This document shows, piece after piece, positions 28,057 to 39,059 of a stretch of DNA of 64,000 nucleotides (its first letter is position 1; each line of letters starts with the position of its first letter). The position numbers were made by a program, and so were the translations under genes. The notes under the pieces were generated by a model that had not been told where the DNA came from, ran no database searches, and saw nothing but the letters and a program-made list of their open reading frames with translations. Source of the stretch: Leishmania infantum JPCM5 (Eukaryota > Euglenozoa > Kinetoplastea > Trypanosomatida > Trypanosomatidae); assembly GCF_000002875.2 (NCBI RefSeq), contig NC_009395.2, positions 472,938 through 536,937 of the forward strand, read 5' to 3'.

Positions 28057-31000
28057 ATGCATGACCCTGGCGCCTTCGATGGCTCGAGCCAGGAGAGGCT
28101 TATGCGCCTCTCGCTGAATTCCAGTGCTACTTTCAAGCTCGGCTATGGGAGGCTCTCTGCTGCCGATGATGCACCGCACGACCCCCTCGATCCAGTGCAG
28201 CCGACCGAGGGCGAGGTGGTGGCTGGTGCCGACCAGTACGACACACCCGATCCGGACGCGAGTCTGCACGCTGCGCTGTTGTACGTGGAGCCTCCTGCAC
28301 CGGCTGCTGCGGGCGCGTCATGGGACGGCTTTGGCGCCTACGACGGAGAGGACGAGGATGAAGGCGAGGCGATGGAGCCGGTGACCACCGCCGTGCACCC
28401 GCTTGGCGGCACCGAGGCGTCTAATCGTAGCTGGTACTCACCCTCGAAGCGGCGCGCCGGCTTGGGCGCGATGCGTCGCAACGAGCTGATGAGCCGAACT
28501 GTGAACCTTAGCAGATTAGACATGCATATGTCTAGTAATCTCTCATTGGGGGCCAGTAGGACGAGCACTGTGTCAGAGAAGGACACCTCCACGAACAGCG
28601 GCGGTAAGGGGTCCCCAGATGACAGCGACAGCTTCAGTGATACCGATGAGGTGCCCGCGCGCGCCTCTTTCGTGGACCAGCTGCTCGCTGTAGTAGAACG
28701 CTCGACGCGAGAGCTCTGGCGGCGTAAGTTGGACCTGCTTTTAGACATCACCGTGCCACTGATCTTCGTGGTCGTGTCCATTGCGTTGTGGGCCATCTGG
28801 GGCACGCAGTACAACGAGGAGATGACTTACGTTTCCACGAATCTGGAGTCTGGCAACATCGGTGCGGCCGGTCTTCGTGCACCGGCTACCTACGACTTCA
28901 CGTGCATGAGGCAGCCAGAAGGGACGCCAACGTTGGCTGACTTCACACGCTGCAAGCCCATGGACTACACCACCTGCGATTCTGTCACGGGGGAGTGCAA
29001 GACGCAGAGCATCATCACCTTCATCTGCGATGGCGACTCGAGCATGCTTCCGCTGCCGGAGGAATACGAGATATGCCGTGTATCGTACGACTGGGAGGAG
29101 CTCATCACTGCAGGTTTAAGCTACTACTGGCGATGGCTGTCAGCTGTCCCCACCCTCGACATGCTCATAGGTCTCCAGTGGACGGCTCTGTCTGCGTACC
29201 GCTATCTACTCCCTTTCATCGCGAAAACGATGGCCGGGCTCGCCGCCAACACACGCTACAGTGCGATTCTGTGCAGCGGCCATTTGTACTTCGTAGGTGA
29301 GCGTGGCGTGACCTCGGAGCTAATTGCGTACATGAACAGGACCTCTGGGCTATTTCAATACGTGACGGACTTTCAGGTGTACAGCAGCGTCGCGGAGGCT
29401 CGCAGCGCTGCGAGGCGCGGTGGCCGTGTATGGGCGATCGTGGAGCTGCGGCAGATCGGCGAGGCGGGGCTGGATCTTGTGCTGCATATGAACAACTCCG
29501 CCCTGCCGTCGTTTGCCACCACGTACGACGACGCGTACAGCGGCGGGGTGCTGTTTGACACGGCGGAGCTGTACATGCTATCCGGCTTCAACACGCTACA
29601 GCAGCTGGTGTCGGAGTTCTACCTGAACACATTCCACGACGCGCAGATGAACATGACGCAGATGATGGCGGCCACGGCCACTCCAGAGTACAAGCGCGTG
29701 CCGCTGATGGCGCAGGCGCGACAGGTACTACCGCTCATCTTCTCCCTTGCCTTTCTGTACAGCGTGTCGCAGCAGACGAAGCGCATCGTGCTGGAGAAGG
29801 AGCTGCGGATCCGCGAGGCCATGCAGATCATGGGGCTGAAGCAGTGGACGCTCTACGCGAGCGAGCTCATTGTGCAGATGGCGATATTTGTGCCGACGTG
29901 CGTGCTGTGCGTGGTGATGCTGAAGCTGACGTACGTGACGAAGAGCGACCCGCTGATTCTGTTCCTCATCTTCTGCCTCTTCGCCCTCACGACGATCCCG
30001 CTGTCCGGCATGATCGCTGCTTTCTTCAGCAAGTCGCGCCTGGCGTCGCTGGTAGCGCCGGTGGTGTACTTTATCCTTGTGATCCCGATGTTCGCCATGA
30101 CCAACGCGCAGGGCTTGATCGTGACGTGGTTCTCTGTGTTCTCGCCGACGGGGTTTGCTGCGGCGCTGAATGTGTTCCTACTGCACGAGTCTGGGAGCGG
30201 GTGCGGCGCGGCGGAGATGATGTCGAGTCGCGACAACCCGACGCTGGCAGTTGTGCTTGTGATGCTGGCGGTGGACTGCTGCATGTACTACGCGCTGATG
30301 CTGTACCTGGACGCGGTCCTGCCGAAGCAGTGGGGTACGCCCAAGCACCCGCTCTTCTTCATCATGGAGCCGGTGCGGTGGTTTTCTGGACCGAGCGCGC
30401 GCGTGCTGGAGGGCGGCGCCGACGGGCGCGCCGAGAACGGCGTGTTCGAGGAGATCACAGAAGGCGGCGCCGACTACGCCGTTTGCGCCACTGGGCTGCG
30501 CAAGGAGTACTCGCGCGGCGGCAAGAGGTTCGTTGCGGTGAACAACCTGTACTGGGGGATGCGCGAGGGCGAGATCTCTGTGCTGCTGGGGCACAACGGC
30601 GCCGGCAAGACGACGGTGCTGAACATGATGACGGGGATGGTATCGGCGGACGCGGGCGACTGCTACATTTACGGCAGCTCTGTCCGCAACCAGCTAGAGA
30701 AGGCGCGCCAGCAGATCGGATACTGCCCGCAGCACAACATCCTATGGGGCGAGCTGACGTGCCGCGACCACCTGGAGTTCTTTGGGCGTATTAAGGGGTT
30801 GCGCGGGTGGGAGCTGGAGAATGCCGTGTGCCGGATGCTGCACGAGACGGACCTGCTGGAGAAGATGGACCAGCCGGCGAAGAGCCTGTCTGGCGGGCAG
30901 AAGCGCAAGCTGTCGATCGCGGTCGCGTTTGTTGGCGGCAGCCGTCTTGTGTTTCTCGACGAGCCGACTGCCGGGCTGGACGTTGGCGCGCGGCGGCAGA

Positions 31001-33789
31001 CGTGGGAGCTGCTGCGGCGCATGTCGCATTCATGCACGCTGCTGCTGACGACGCACTTCATGGACGAGGCGGACCTGCTGGGACAGCGAATCGGGATCAT
31101 GAGCCAGGGGCGACTGAAGTGCTCGGGCAGCAGCCTTTTCCTGAAGTCGCGGCTGGGTGTCGGCTACAACATCGTCATTTCCGTTGATCCCGAGCTAGAT
31201 CTCGATGCTGTGGATGAAGTGGTGCTTGGAACGGTGGATGGCGCGGAGCTGCTTGGGCGGAACGGGTGTGAGGTATCGTACCAGCTACCTGTGCAGAGCG
31301 TGAGCCAGTTCCCGGCGCTGCTGAACGAGATAGACTCCGTGGAGGCGGACGGCATCCGCGGCTACTCGCTGGCTGCGACGACGCTGGAGGAGGTGTTCTT
31401 GAAGGTTTCGGAGGAGGACATCTCGGGCCGTAGCGAGGCTGCAGCGCAGGAGGGCGTGGAGCTAATCTGGAACTGCGAGGTGGCGCCGTCAGCGCTATGG
31501 CTGCAGTTCCGTGCGATGATCGCGAAGCGGTTCTGGAGCGCGCTGCGGGACCGGAAGATGCAGTGCTTCCAGATTGTGTGCCCGGTTGTGTGCATCCTGA
31601 TCGCCATGCTGCTGAACCTCGTGCGGTACCGAGACCCTCAGTCGCTTACGTACAACTACTCGATGTTCGCGAACCGACCGACTTCTGTGCTGGACACATC
31701 GTTCTGCGACGCGATGTGGGGTGGCGCTCCGACGGGCGCGGTGGACTACGAGGTGAACGAGACTCACTTGACGGGTGCGCAGGCGCTGTCGGACTACCTG
31801 CTGGATACGTGGTACGTGCACGACATGCCGCGCTACGGCGCTGTGTCGTGCATTGATCGGAACGTGACGGCGCTGCTGAGATTTGCGGATGAGTGGCGCG
31901 GCACCAACGTGAACGTGTTCCTGTACAACTCCTCCTCGCACCATCAGGCTGGGCTGAACCTCGCAACGTACTACGACCTGTTCATCAAGTCCTTCCTCGG
32001 CCGCGACAGCGCGTTCATGCGGTACAAGGTGGAGCTGTTCAACGAGCCTGCGAGCCAGTCGCAGCTGGGCTTCATCTTCATTGGCGCCCTGGTGATGATC
32101 CCGTTCACGTTCCTGCCGGCGAACCCTGTTGCGTGGGTGGTGAAGGAGCGGCAGTGCGGGTCGCGGCACCTGCAGGACCTGTGCGGGCTGAGCTTCTTCG
32201 TGTACTGGACGGCCAACTATACATTCGACATGCTGGCCTACTTTGTCACGACGCTGCTGTGCATCCTCATCTTCTGTATCTTCAGCCGGCAGGATTTCGT
32301 CGGGCCGGACCGTGCTGGCGGCACGTTTATGCTGCTCATGGTCTACGGGCTCACGAGCACCGCTGGCGCGTACGCGCTGAGCTTCCTGTTCAAGGAGCAC
32401 TCGTCTGCGCAGACGATCGTGATGGGTGTCGGCTTTGTTGCCGGGTTCCTTCTGTTGATGCTGGTGTACGTGCTGGCGCTGGATCCAGGCAACGTGGACA
32501 CGTCAGACAAGATGCGGTGGGAATTCCGGTTGATCCCGTCGTACTGCATCGGCGAGGGGCTCATCGGGCTGCTGATGCTGGACAGCAAGCTGGCCATGGG
32601 CACCGCAACCAGTGCTTGGGACATGGACCAGCTTGGGTGGCCGCTGCTGTACATGGCAGTGGAGCTCCCTGCGTTCTGGCTGATCGTTCTGTGCGTGGAC
32701 CACCCGGCGGTGAGGCGGTGCCTGCAGCGGCTGCGCTACAACCGCGACGCGGAGCCAATCATCCCGAGCGACGAGGACTCGGACGTGGAGGACGAGCGCG
32801 AGGCTGTGTACGAGGCGGGGCAGATGGGCGACACGACGAGCGACGTTGTGCGAGTGGTGAACCTGCAGAAGCGGTACGGGAACGGTAACATTGCTGTGAA
32901 GGGCATCACGTTCTCGATCTTCCCCGGGGAGGTGTTCGGCTTTCTCGGCACGAACGGTGCTGGCAAGACGACGACGATTTCGATGCTGTGCCAGCAGTTC
33001 CTGCCGACGGGCGGCAGCGCGTACGTGTGCGGGTACGACATCGTTGAGCAGAGCAAGGAGGCGCTGCAGTGCATCGGGTACTGCCCGCAGTTCGACGCGA
33101 CGCTGGACCTGCTCACTGTGGAGGAGCAGCTGGAGCTGTACGCTGGGATCCGCGGGATCGTGCGTGCGGAGTGGCCTGCGCTCGTGGACGCGCTGTGCAC
33201 GCTGTGCGAGCTAACGATGTACCGCAAGACGGTGACGAGTGCGCTCTCCGGTGGCAACCGGCGCAAGCTGTCTGTGGCGATAGCGCTGGTGGGCGGTCCG
33301 CAGGTGGTCTTCCTGGACGAGCCGTCGGCCGGCATGGACCCTGTGGCGCGACGCGGGATGTGGACTGCGATCCAGCGCGCCGCGGGGCACTGCTCCGTTG
33401 TGCTGACGACGCACCACCTGGAGGAGGTGGAGGCGCTCGCGGACATTGTGGCGATCATGGTGCGCGGGTACGTGCGGTGCGTCGGCGACAAGGTGCACCT
33501 GAAGAACAAGTTCGGCAGCGCCTTCGAGGTGAGCGTGCGGCTCGCGTCGGCGCAGCACGCGGAGCTCTTTGCGTCGTTCATGCAGGCGGCGTTCCCCGAC
33601 GCTGTGCGGAGCGAAGGCGAGGGTCGGCGGCTCGTGTACCAGCTGCCGCGCGATCGCGGCTTCGGCGACGTGTTCCAGACGTTCCAGGCGAACAAGGAGC
33701 AGCTGCACATCACGGACTACAGCGTGTCGCAGACGTCCATTGAACAGATCTTTATGAAGGTTCGGGCACTTGCGATGAATTTACGCTAG
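28057..33789 (+). CDS. ABCA: ABCA-subfamily ABC transporter, gene B (full-size)
   Basis: The 1910-aa full transporter opens with a long acidic/Ser-rich cytoplasmic N-terminus (1 to about 225), then TM1 near 230-250 (ITVPLIFVVVSIALWAIW) and a large Cys-containing extracellular loop 1. The TMD1 helices precede NBD1, with Walker A GHNGAGKTT from 845, LSGGQ, LVFLDEPTAGLD and H-loop His1000. TMD2 includes loop 2 with NETHLTG. NBD2 has Walker A GTNGAGKTT from 1631, LSGGN, VVFLDEPSAGMD and H-loop His1786. All ATPase motifs look complete. After the conserved SVSQTSIEQIF motif the protein stops within about 12 residues, shorter than genes A and C, and DNA homology with the pseudogenes ends at the same point. 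Its NBD1 is mosaic: the first part matches gene A and the second part gene C. Substrate unknown; lipid is likely by family. Confidence 0.93.
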   Translation: MHDPGAFDGSSQERLMRLSLNSSATFKLGYGRLSAADDAPHDPLDPVQPTEGEVVAGADQYDTPDPDASLHAALLYVEPPAPAAAGASWDGFGAYDGEDEDEGEAMEPVTTAVHPLGGTEASNRSWYSPSKRRAGLGAMRRNELMSRTVNLSRLDMHMSSNLSLGASRTSTVSEKDTSTNSGGKGSPDDSDSFSDTDEVPARASFVDQLLAVVERSTRELWRRKLDLLLDITVPLIFVVVSIALWAIWGTQYNEEMTYVSTNLESGNIGAAGLRAPATYDFTCMRQPEGTPTLADFTRCKPMDYTTCDSVTGECKTQSIITFICDGDSSMLPLPEEYEICRVSYDWEELITAGLSYYWRWLSAVPTLDMLIGLQWTALSAYRYLLPFIAKTMAGLAANTRYSAILCSGHLYFVGERGVTSELIAYMNRTSGLFQYVTDFQVYSSVAEARSAARRGGRVWAIVELRQIGEAGLDLVLHMNNSALPSFATTYDDAYSGGVLFDTAELYMLSGFNTLQQLVSEFYLNTFHDAQMNMTQMMAATATPEYKRVPLMAQARQVLPLIFSLAFLYSVSQQTKRIVLEKELRIREAMQIMGLKQWTLYASELIVQMAIFVPTCVLCVVMLKLTYVTKSDPLILFLIFCLFALTTIPLSGMIAAFFSKSRLASLVAPVVYFILVIPMFAMTNAQGLIVTWFSVFSPTGFAAALNVFLLHESGSGCGAAEMMSSRDNPTLAVVLVMLAVDCCMYYALMLYLDAVLPKQWGTPKHPLFFIMEPVRWFSGPSARVLEGGADGRAENGVFEEITEGGADYAVCATGLRKEYSRGGKRFVAVNNLYWGMREGEISVLLGHNGAGKTTVLNMMTGMVSADAGDCYIYGSSVRNQLEKARQQIGYCPQHNILWGELTCRDHLEFFGRIKGLRGWELENAVCRMLHETDLLEKMDQPAKSLSGGQKRKLSIAVAFVGGSRLVFLDEPTAGLDVGARRQTWELLRRMSHSCTLLLTTHFMDEADLLGQRIGIMSQGRLKCSGSSLFLKSRLGVGYNIVISVDPELDLDAVDEVVLGTVDGAELLGRNGCEVSYQLPVQSVSQFPALLNEIDSVEADGIRGYSLAATTLEEVFLKVSEEDISGRSEAAAQEGVELIWNCEVAPSALWLQFRAMIAKRFWSALRDRKMQCFQIVCPVVCILIAMLLNLVRYRDPQSLTYNYSMFANRPTSVLDTSFCDAMWGGAPTGAVDYEVNETHLTGAQALSDYLLDTWYVHDMPRYGAVSCIDRNVTALLRFADEWRGTNVNVFLYNSSSHHQAGLNLATYYDLFIKSFLGRDSAFMRYKVELFNEPASQSQLGFIFIGALVMIPFTFLPANPVAWVVKERQCGSRHLQDLCGLSFFVYWTANYTFDMLAYFVTTLLCILIFCIFSRQDFVGPDRAGGTFMLLMVYGLTSTAGAYALSFLFKEHSSAQTIVMGVGFVAGFLLLMLVYVLALDPGNVDTSDKMRWEFRLIPSYCIGEGLIGLLMLDSKLAMGTATSAWDMDQLGWPLLYMAVELPAFWLIVLCVDHPAVRRCLQRLRYNRDAEPIIPSDEDSDVEDEREAVYEAGQMGDTTSDVVRVVNLQKRYGNGNIAVKGITFSIFPGEVFGFLGTNGAGKTTTISMLCQQFLPTGGSAYVCGYDIVEQSKEALQCIGYCPQFDATLDLLTVEEQLELYAGIRGIVRAEWPALVDALCTLCELTMYRKTVTSALSGGNRRKLSVAIALVGGPQVVFLDEPSAGMDPVARRGMWTAIQRAAGHCSVVLTTHHLEEVEALADIVAIMVRGYVRCVGDKVHLKNKFGSAFEVSVRLASAQHAELFASFMQAAFPDAVRSEGEGRRLVYQLPRDRGFGDVFQTFQANKEQLHITDYSVSQTSIEQIFMKVRALAMNLR

Positions 33790-34768
33790 GTGGACGTGGC
33801 GACTGCGTGAGTACAACTGGCGCGGCTGTACTCGTGGAGGGAACTGTGGTGCATGCGTAGCTGTCTTTGAAGTGCCGGTGTCGCACCTTCTGGGGCAGGC
33901 TGCCGTGTCTCTGACTGCTTTCGTTTTGCATGTGTGCATACGCGCTGGAGCGGTGCATGTCTGCTCAGGCGTCAGATGGTATTTGGTGATACGCCGCGAT
34001 ACACAATGGTTCCTGTAGTCTCTGTGGCAGGGAAGCCTAGCGTGGCGTTTGTGTCTTCGTCGTGGCTCGCTGAAGAGAGCGGAGGTGGGTTTAAGCTTCC
34101 GTTCGGATATTTGATGGTGCACTGGCCTTGCTCATGCGTCGCAACCTCTTCGCTGAGCGGAGACATGCCTTGGGTCAAGTTTGGCGCAGTACGCGTGGAG
34201 GCGTGCGCGTGCTTTTGCTTGGCGGTGTCATGTGTGTTTCTGCTTCCTGTTATAGTCTTCTTGTGCGCTTGTCGTGTCTGGTATGGGCGGCGGCGCTGTG
34301 CCTCTTGCGAGTTGCGGCAGCGGGTTCTCCGTCTTATATGCTGCTGATTGCACATTACTTCTTGATAGTCGCTTCAGTGGTTGGTGCGGCGCCTGTCTTG
34401 TATATGTACTCCTTGCGCGTTCGGGCAACTTCGCGTGTGCGGATCGGCTTGCATGTGCGGGTGTCGCACCTGGGTAGGCCTCTGCCCAGGAGCGCTCCCC
34501 TTAGCACCGTCAGACCCTTCCCCACCTAGCTTTCCGCATCTTACGCTCACATCCCGCCGCACAGGCCTGCTAACTGGCCCTGCCACCATGCACATGGCGT
34601 AGAGGGCTTCATGTGCACAACTTTTTCCGTTTCTCTCTGCTATCTTTACTGTCGGTGCGTGTTTACAGCGGCGACTGCCGCGCAGGTAAGCACTGTAAGC
34701 ACGCGCGCGTATGTGTGTATTCTCTTTTGTGAGCTGTTTCTGTGTATGTGTGTGTATATATATATATG
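33790..34768. other. Unique spacer downstream of gene B
   Basis: The 1-kb stretch has no recognised gene. It ends in GT/TA-rich sequence (34,735-34,768) where the second duplicated block begins. Confidence 0.5.
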
Positions 34769-37700
34769 TATATGGATGTGTGTGTGCGCGCGCGCATGGA
34801 CAGGGTCGGCCACGAGCTCCGTCTTCCTCTGCTACAGTCGTTCTGGCTGTCGCCATTGCCGTGATGCTCTCTCAGCCCTTCCCCACCACTGCCTCTCGCA
34901 CGCCTTGAATGGGCTGCGGCGGAGGCGACGGTTCGACCTTCGGACGAGGAGCGGAGGACTTCCCCTTCGCATCATGGCGCTATGCGGGTCAGGGAAGCCC
35001 CCTCGCAGCGGGTTTCGACAAGGCATGTGGTGCGCACTTCACCGCACCCAGCGCGGACGGACGGGCGTGTACGGGTGATGAGCGATGAAGGAAAAGGTGC
35101 GCAAGGAAAAGAGGAGGAGAAGAGGGCACTGAGCGGTCTGTCGGCGTCCTCGAACGCGACGGAACGGACGGCACGTCGCACGCATGAGCAGACACGCAGA
35201 CGCGCGGCCACACGCGGACACCCAGGTGCGACATGCGTGCAGACGAGCCGAGACGAGTTTTTTTTCATCTTTTTTCTTCCGTCTTTTCGTGCCTTCAACG
35301 CCTCTTTTCTCCGGATCAGTAAACGCCGATGCGCCAACACAGCACACAGAAGAACGAAGTAGGAACGCGCATGGGAGGGCGAGCGAGCGAGACAACGTCC
35401 CCCCTCCTCCTTCCGCAGGGAGAGGGAGGATCGCGCCTCGCCTTCTTGTTCTTCTGTTGACGGAGCAGCTCATCTCCACGAGAATGCGTGTGCGTGGACA
35501 TCTTTTCACCACTCGCTTTCTCGACACGTGGAGCCTACCCTGCGCTTCGCTTCCTCTTCGCGGCTCGATGGAGCGCGCTCTGCGCAGGAGGCGGTGGATC
35601 TGAGGGCAGAGATGGGCTGGCGGCGGGCGAGGTGGGCGAGGGCACCGCCCGTTGCGTGCACCCCTCACCGCCCCAACTGCCTACGTCTCCTTTCTGTCTG
35701 CAGCAAGCATATGCAGAGACCTGCAGCTCCGTCTTTCCCGTCTCGACAGCACGGCCACCTTTCTTGCTACACCCTTTCTTCCTCCCCGACTCTTTCTCTG
35801 CTCTCTGCCCACTGACATCCCGCCTTCTTCTATCTGGCGCCGCGCGCCGCGTTCGCGACTCTCCGCCGTTGGCGCATCACACATCCCTCGCCTCCTTCTC
35901 CGTCATGCTTTCGCACACCCCCACCGCCAACGCTTGGCATTCTCACGGCATTATTGGCGCAACACACACATGCACACACAGCCTCTTGAGGGAACACACC
36001 GTCGTACGTCCGCTTCAGACTGGCTCTCTCTCTTCCGCACCGCCCTCACGTGCGAGTAGGTAGTTGGTATCCTGCCACCCACTTGATCGCGCTGGGGGGT
36101 AGCACAGCGTTAAACAGAGCTGACGGCTGTCCATGGTGGTCGGCGTCGTGCATACGCACAGCAGAACGTTTTTCCTCACTTGTGCCGTCGCAGCCGCCCC
36201 CTACCCCTCGCTCCCTCCCTCCCTCCCCCCGCTGCCCTGCAGCCCTCTCCGTCTGGTAATCCTCGCGCCGCTGCTTTTCTTTTATTGTTTGCGATTTTTC
36301 CCTCGTGCTTCTACCAAACCATTTGCAAGGTAGCGGGCGTACTGACGGGTGCCACCACCGTCCCCGTTTTGCGGCGAAGAGACTCTGTGAAGCACCCTCC
36401 GCCCTTGCCCGTCTCTTCTTGTTTTGCTCCGCCCTGCAAGCACGACAACATATTTGACCGATTACCCCTCCACGAGGCGTTGGTGCCTGTGCGCTGCTGC
36501 TGGTCAAATCCGTTCTATATTTGGGCCGCCCCTTTACTTTTTCGCGTCTGTGTCGAGTGCAGGCTTGTCGGCTGCGTCAGCGCGAGGAGGGGTCTGCCGT
36601 TGCGTCTGCTTTGTGCTGCATTTCTTTTTCTCCGCTGCCCCCCTCCCCCTCCCCAAAGAAAACCAAGCAAATCCACGCTGCCTTTCGTGCTTTCTTCTGG
36701 CTCTCGTTTCTTCATCCCCGTCTTCTCGTGACACGTCGTGTTTGGCTGTTGCCGGCCTGGGGAACGCGGTGCAGCCAAGACACTCTCTCGCCCACTCGAT
36801 GCGTGTTTGCATTGGCGACTCACTCTTGCCGGCCCTCTCTTCCCTTCGCCCGCATTTTGATTGACGTACTGCGGTGTGTCAGCGAGAGGTTTTGCGACGG
36901 AGCGAGTCTTTCGCTCTTCGGCCCCTCGCTTTCGGCTCCTCGTGAGTGTGTAGCTGTGACGTCCCGTGTGCGTGCACGTGTGTGTGTGCGCGCGCGTGTG
37001 AGCCGCCTCCCGCCGTCTTCCCTTCAGTCTGAGGTGCGGAGAAGAAGAACACAACCTCGACGTGTGACACCGCTCCATTCCGAGGCACGAAGGCAGAGGA
37101 GTAGCACAGCGGAGGCCAGCGCCCGCACGGACAAGCAGCGCTGCTACCGTCCACTGCGGACGCGCACACTGGCTCGCCTGCGCGCAGCACTACCCTAGAC
37201 CGTCGTCACCTGCGGAGACGCAGCCTCTTTCTCCATCTCCGAAAAAGCGGCCGGCGGTGCAACGTCGCTTGAGACGCAGAGCGAGCAGATCGATACGCCT
37301 CCTCGCGTAGTGCAAGCGCGATCAGGATCTTCTCTGTTCCGGGTGAGTGTGTGCCCGTCGGCAGAGCTGGAGCCGTATAAGCTCCAGCATATTTCTCGCC
37401 ACGCACCGAGAGACGTGCAGGGTGCGTTGAGCGGCGTCCCCGAAGAGGACGAGGCACGCAGCAGAGCCAGACAAAACTTCGGCGCTGTAACAGTGACGCA
37501 TCCGCCGGAAGGGAAGCGAGAGAAGAGGAGGCGGTGCATCGACGCGAGAGGGACTACACATCTGTAATCGGCGACACGGCAAGGTGGTGGGGGTGGCTAT
37601 TGTGAAGCAGACGTAGCTCCCTCCCCCCATCCCGCCAGACACAGCGGCGCCGATACACGCAACAGTGCGCAGTGTAGGGCGAAAAGGCAGCTCGGCTTCT

Positions 37701-39059
37701 GTCTCTCTCTCTTCCGGCACTCGTGCTGCCGTCTTTGCTGCTTCACCTCTCCGCCACTCTCTATATTTCTTGCCATCTACCTGTGTCTGCCCATCTCGCA
37801 CACGTTTTCAGTGTGTGGGCGTGCTCTCCTGTGAGTGCTTGCATTTAGTTGTTGGTGCAGCAGAGTGGGACGCCCCCTATCTATCTATATATTTATTTAT
37901 CTTTTCATCTTTTATTTTGCCCCTCTGGGCTTTCTGAAATCGGCACCAATCGGCGCCTGTGCCTTTCCTGGGAGACTTCCTCCCCCTGCCCTCCCTCCCC
38001 CTTTACCCCCCGGCGAGTGTGTGTGTGTCTCCGTTTTTGCCTGCTTCCGTGACCCCTTCGCTTCTCCCTTGTGCTCTGCGTGTTTTCTCTTGAAGTGCTG
38101 TGCGCTGCCTTTTGGTTGCGGTTGGTGTCTTCATATCATTTTTATGGTTTCCTTTCCAGCGTGAGCGACCATTCGTATATTTCTGCCTCTCCTCTGCCTT
38201 TGAGTTCTGTCCGTGCGTGTGCGCGTGCGTGCGTCTCTCTCTTTCTGTGTGTGTGCTGTGCTGCGTTGTGCATGGTGGTGAGCGCTCTCCCCCGGAGGCG
38301 TGGACTGTACTGCCGACCGTTTTCTCTGCCCTTGTGCTCCAGTTGCGTTCTTGTGACTTTTTGTGCTCTTGCTTCTCCTCGCTTTCCGTTGACACCTTGC
38401 ACAGAGGTGCTGCCGCATCCGCTGCTTCACGTGCTCCTCCTTGTGCCCGCCCCCGCCTCTCCTTCCGCCCTCTTCTGTGTGTGTGTGTGTGTGGCCGTTG
38501 ATTCTCTTCTCACGCCTCTTCCGCTGACCGCGGACATTTTCTTCGTTTTTTTTTTGCTGCACCCGCTTTCTCTCGATATTTCGTGTGCGTGTACACACGC
38601 CTGCCGGCACCCGTTTCTCCTCTTCGCTATCCCCACGCTTGCCTCCTTTGCTTGTCGCGTCGACTTCAGCGCTCGAACTTCCGCCACATCGCCGCCCCCC
38701 CTGTCGCTCCGTCCCTCTCACGCAGCTCTCTNTGTGTCGTGTGTGCCGTGCGCGCCCAGTCTTCCTCTCCCTCTTCCGCTTTTTGCTGGTTCGCTTATTG
38801 TGGGCGTTGTGCTTGCTGCCTTTTCCTGCTGCTACCCCCTCCCCTCCGGCACGACTCGGCAGTCTGCCGCCAGGAACGGACTGAACTGGACGCGGTGGTG
38901 CGTGTGCATTCGGTGCGGCACGTCGGCACCCGCTCATAGCGTGTCACGGAGAGAGCCGAAAGACACGCACGCGGACGGCAGAACCCGTCCGTGACCACAA
39001 CCGTCGCGCGTGGCGCAGTGGCAAAACAGGATTCCTCGTACGAGGTGCAGCTAGAGGCG
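34769..39059. other. Duplicated 4.3-kb spacer upstream of ABCA gene A'
   Basis: This is the counterpart of 12,081-16,374 with the same pyrimidine-rich character, TATC/TATT-rich stretch (37,880-37,917) and purine-rich island (about 37,025-37,567). No recognised gene. An ambiguous base occurs at 38,732. Confidence 0.5.
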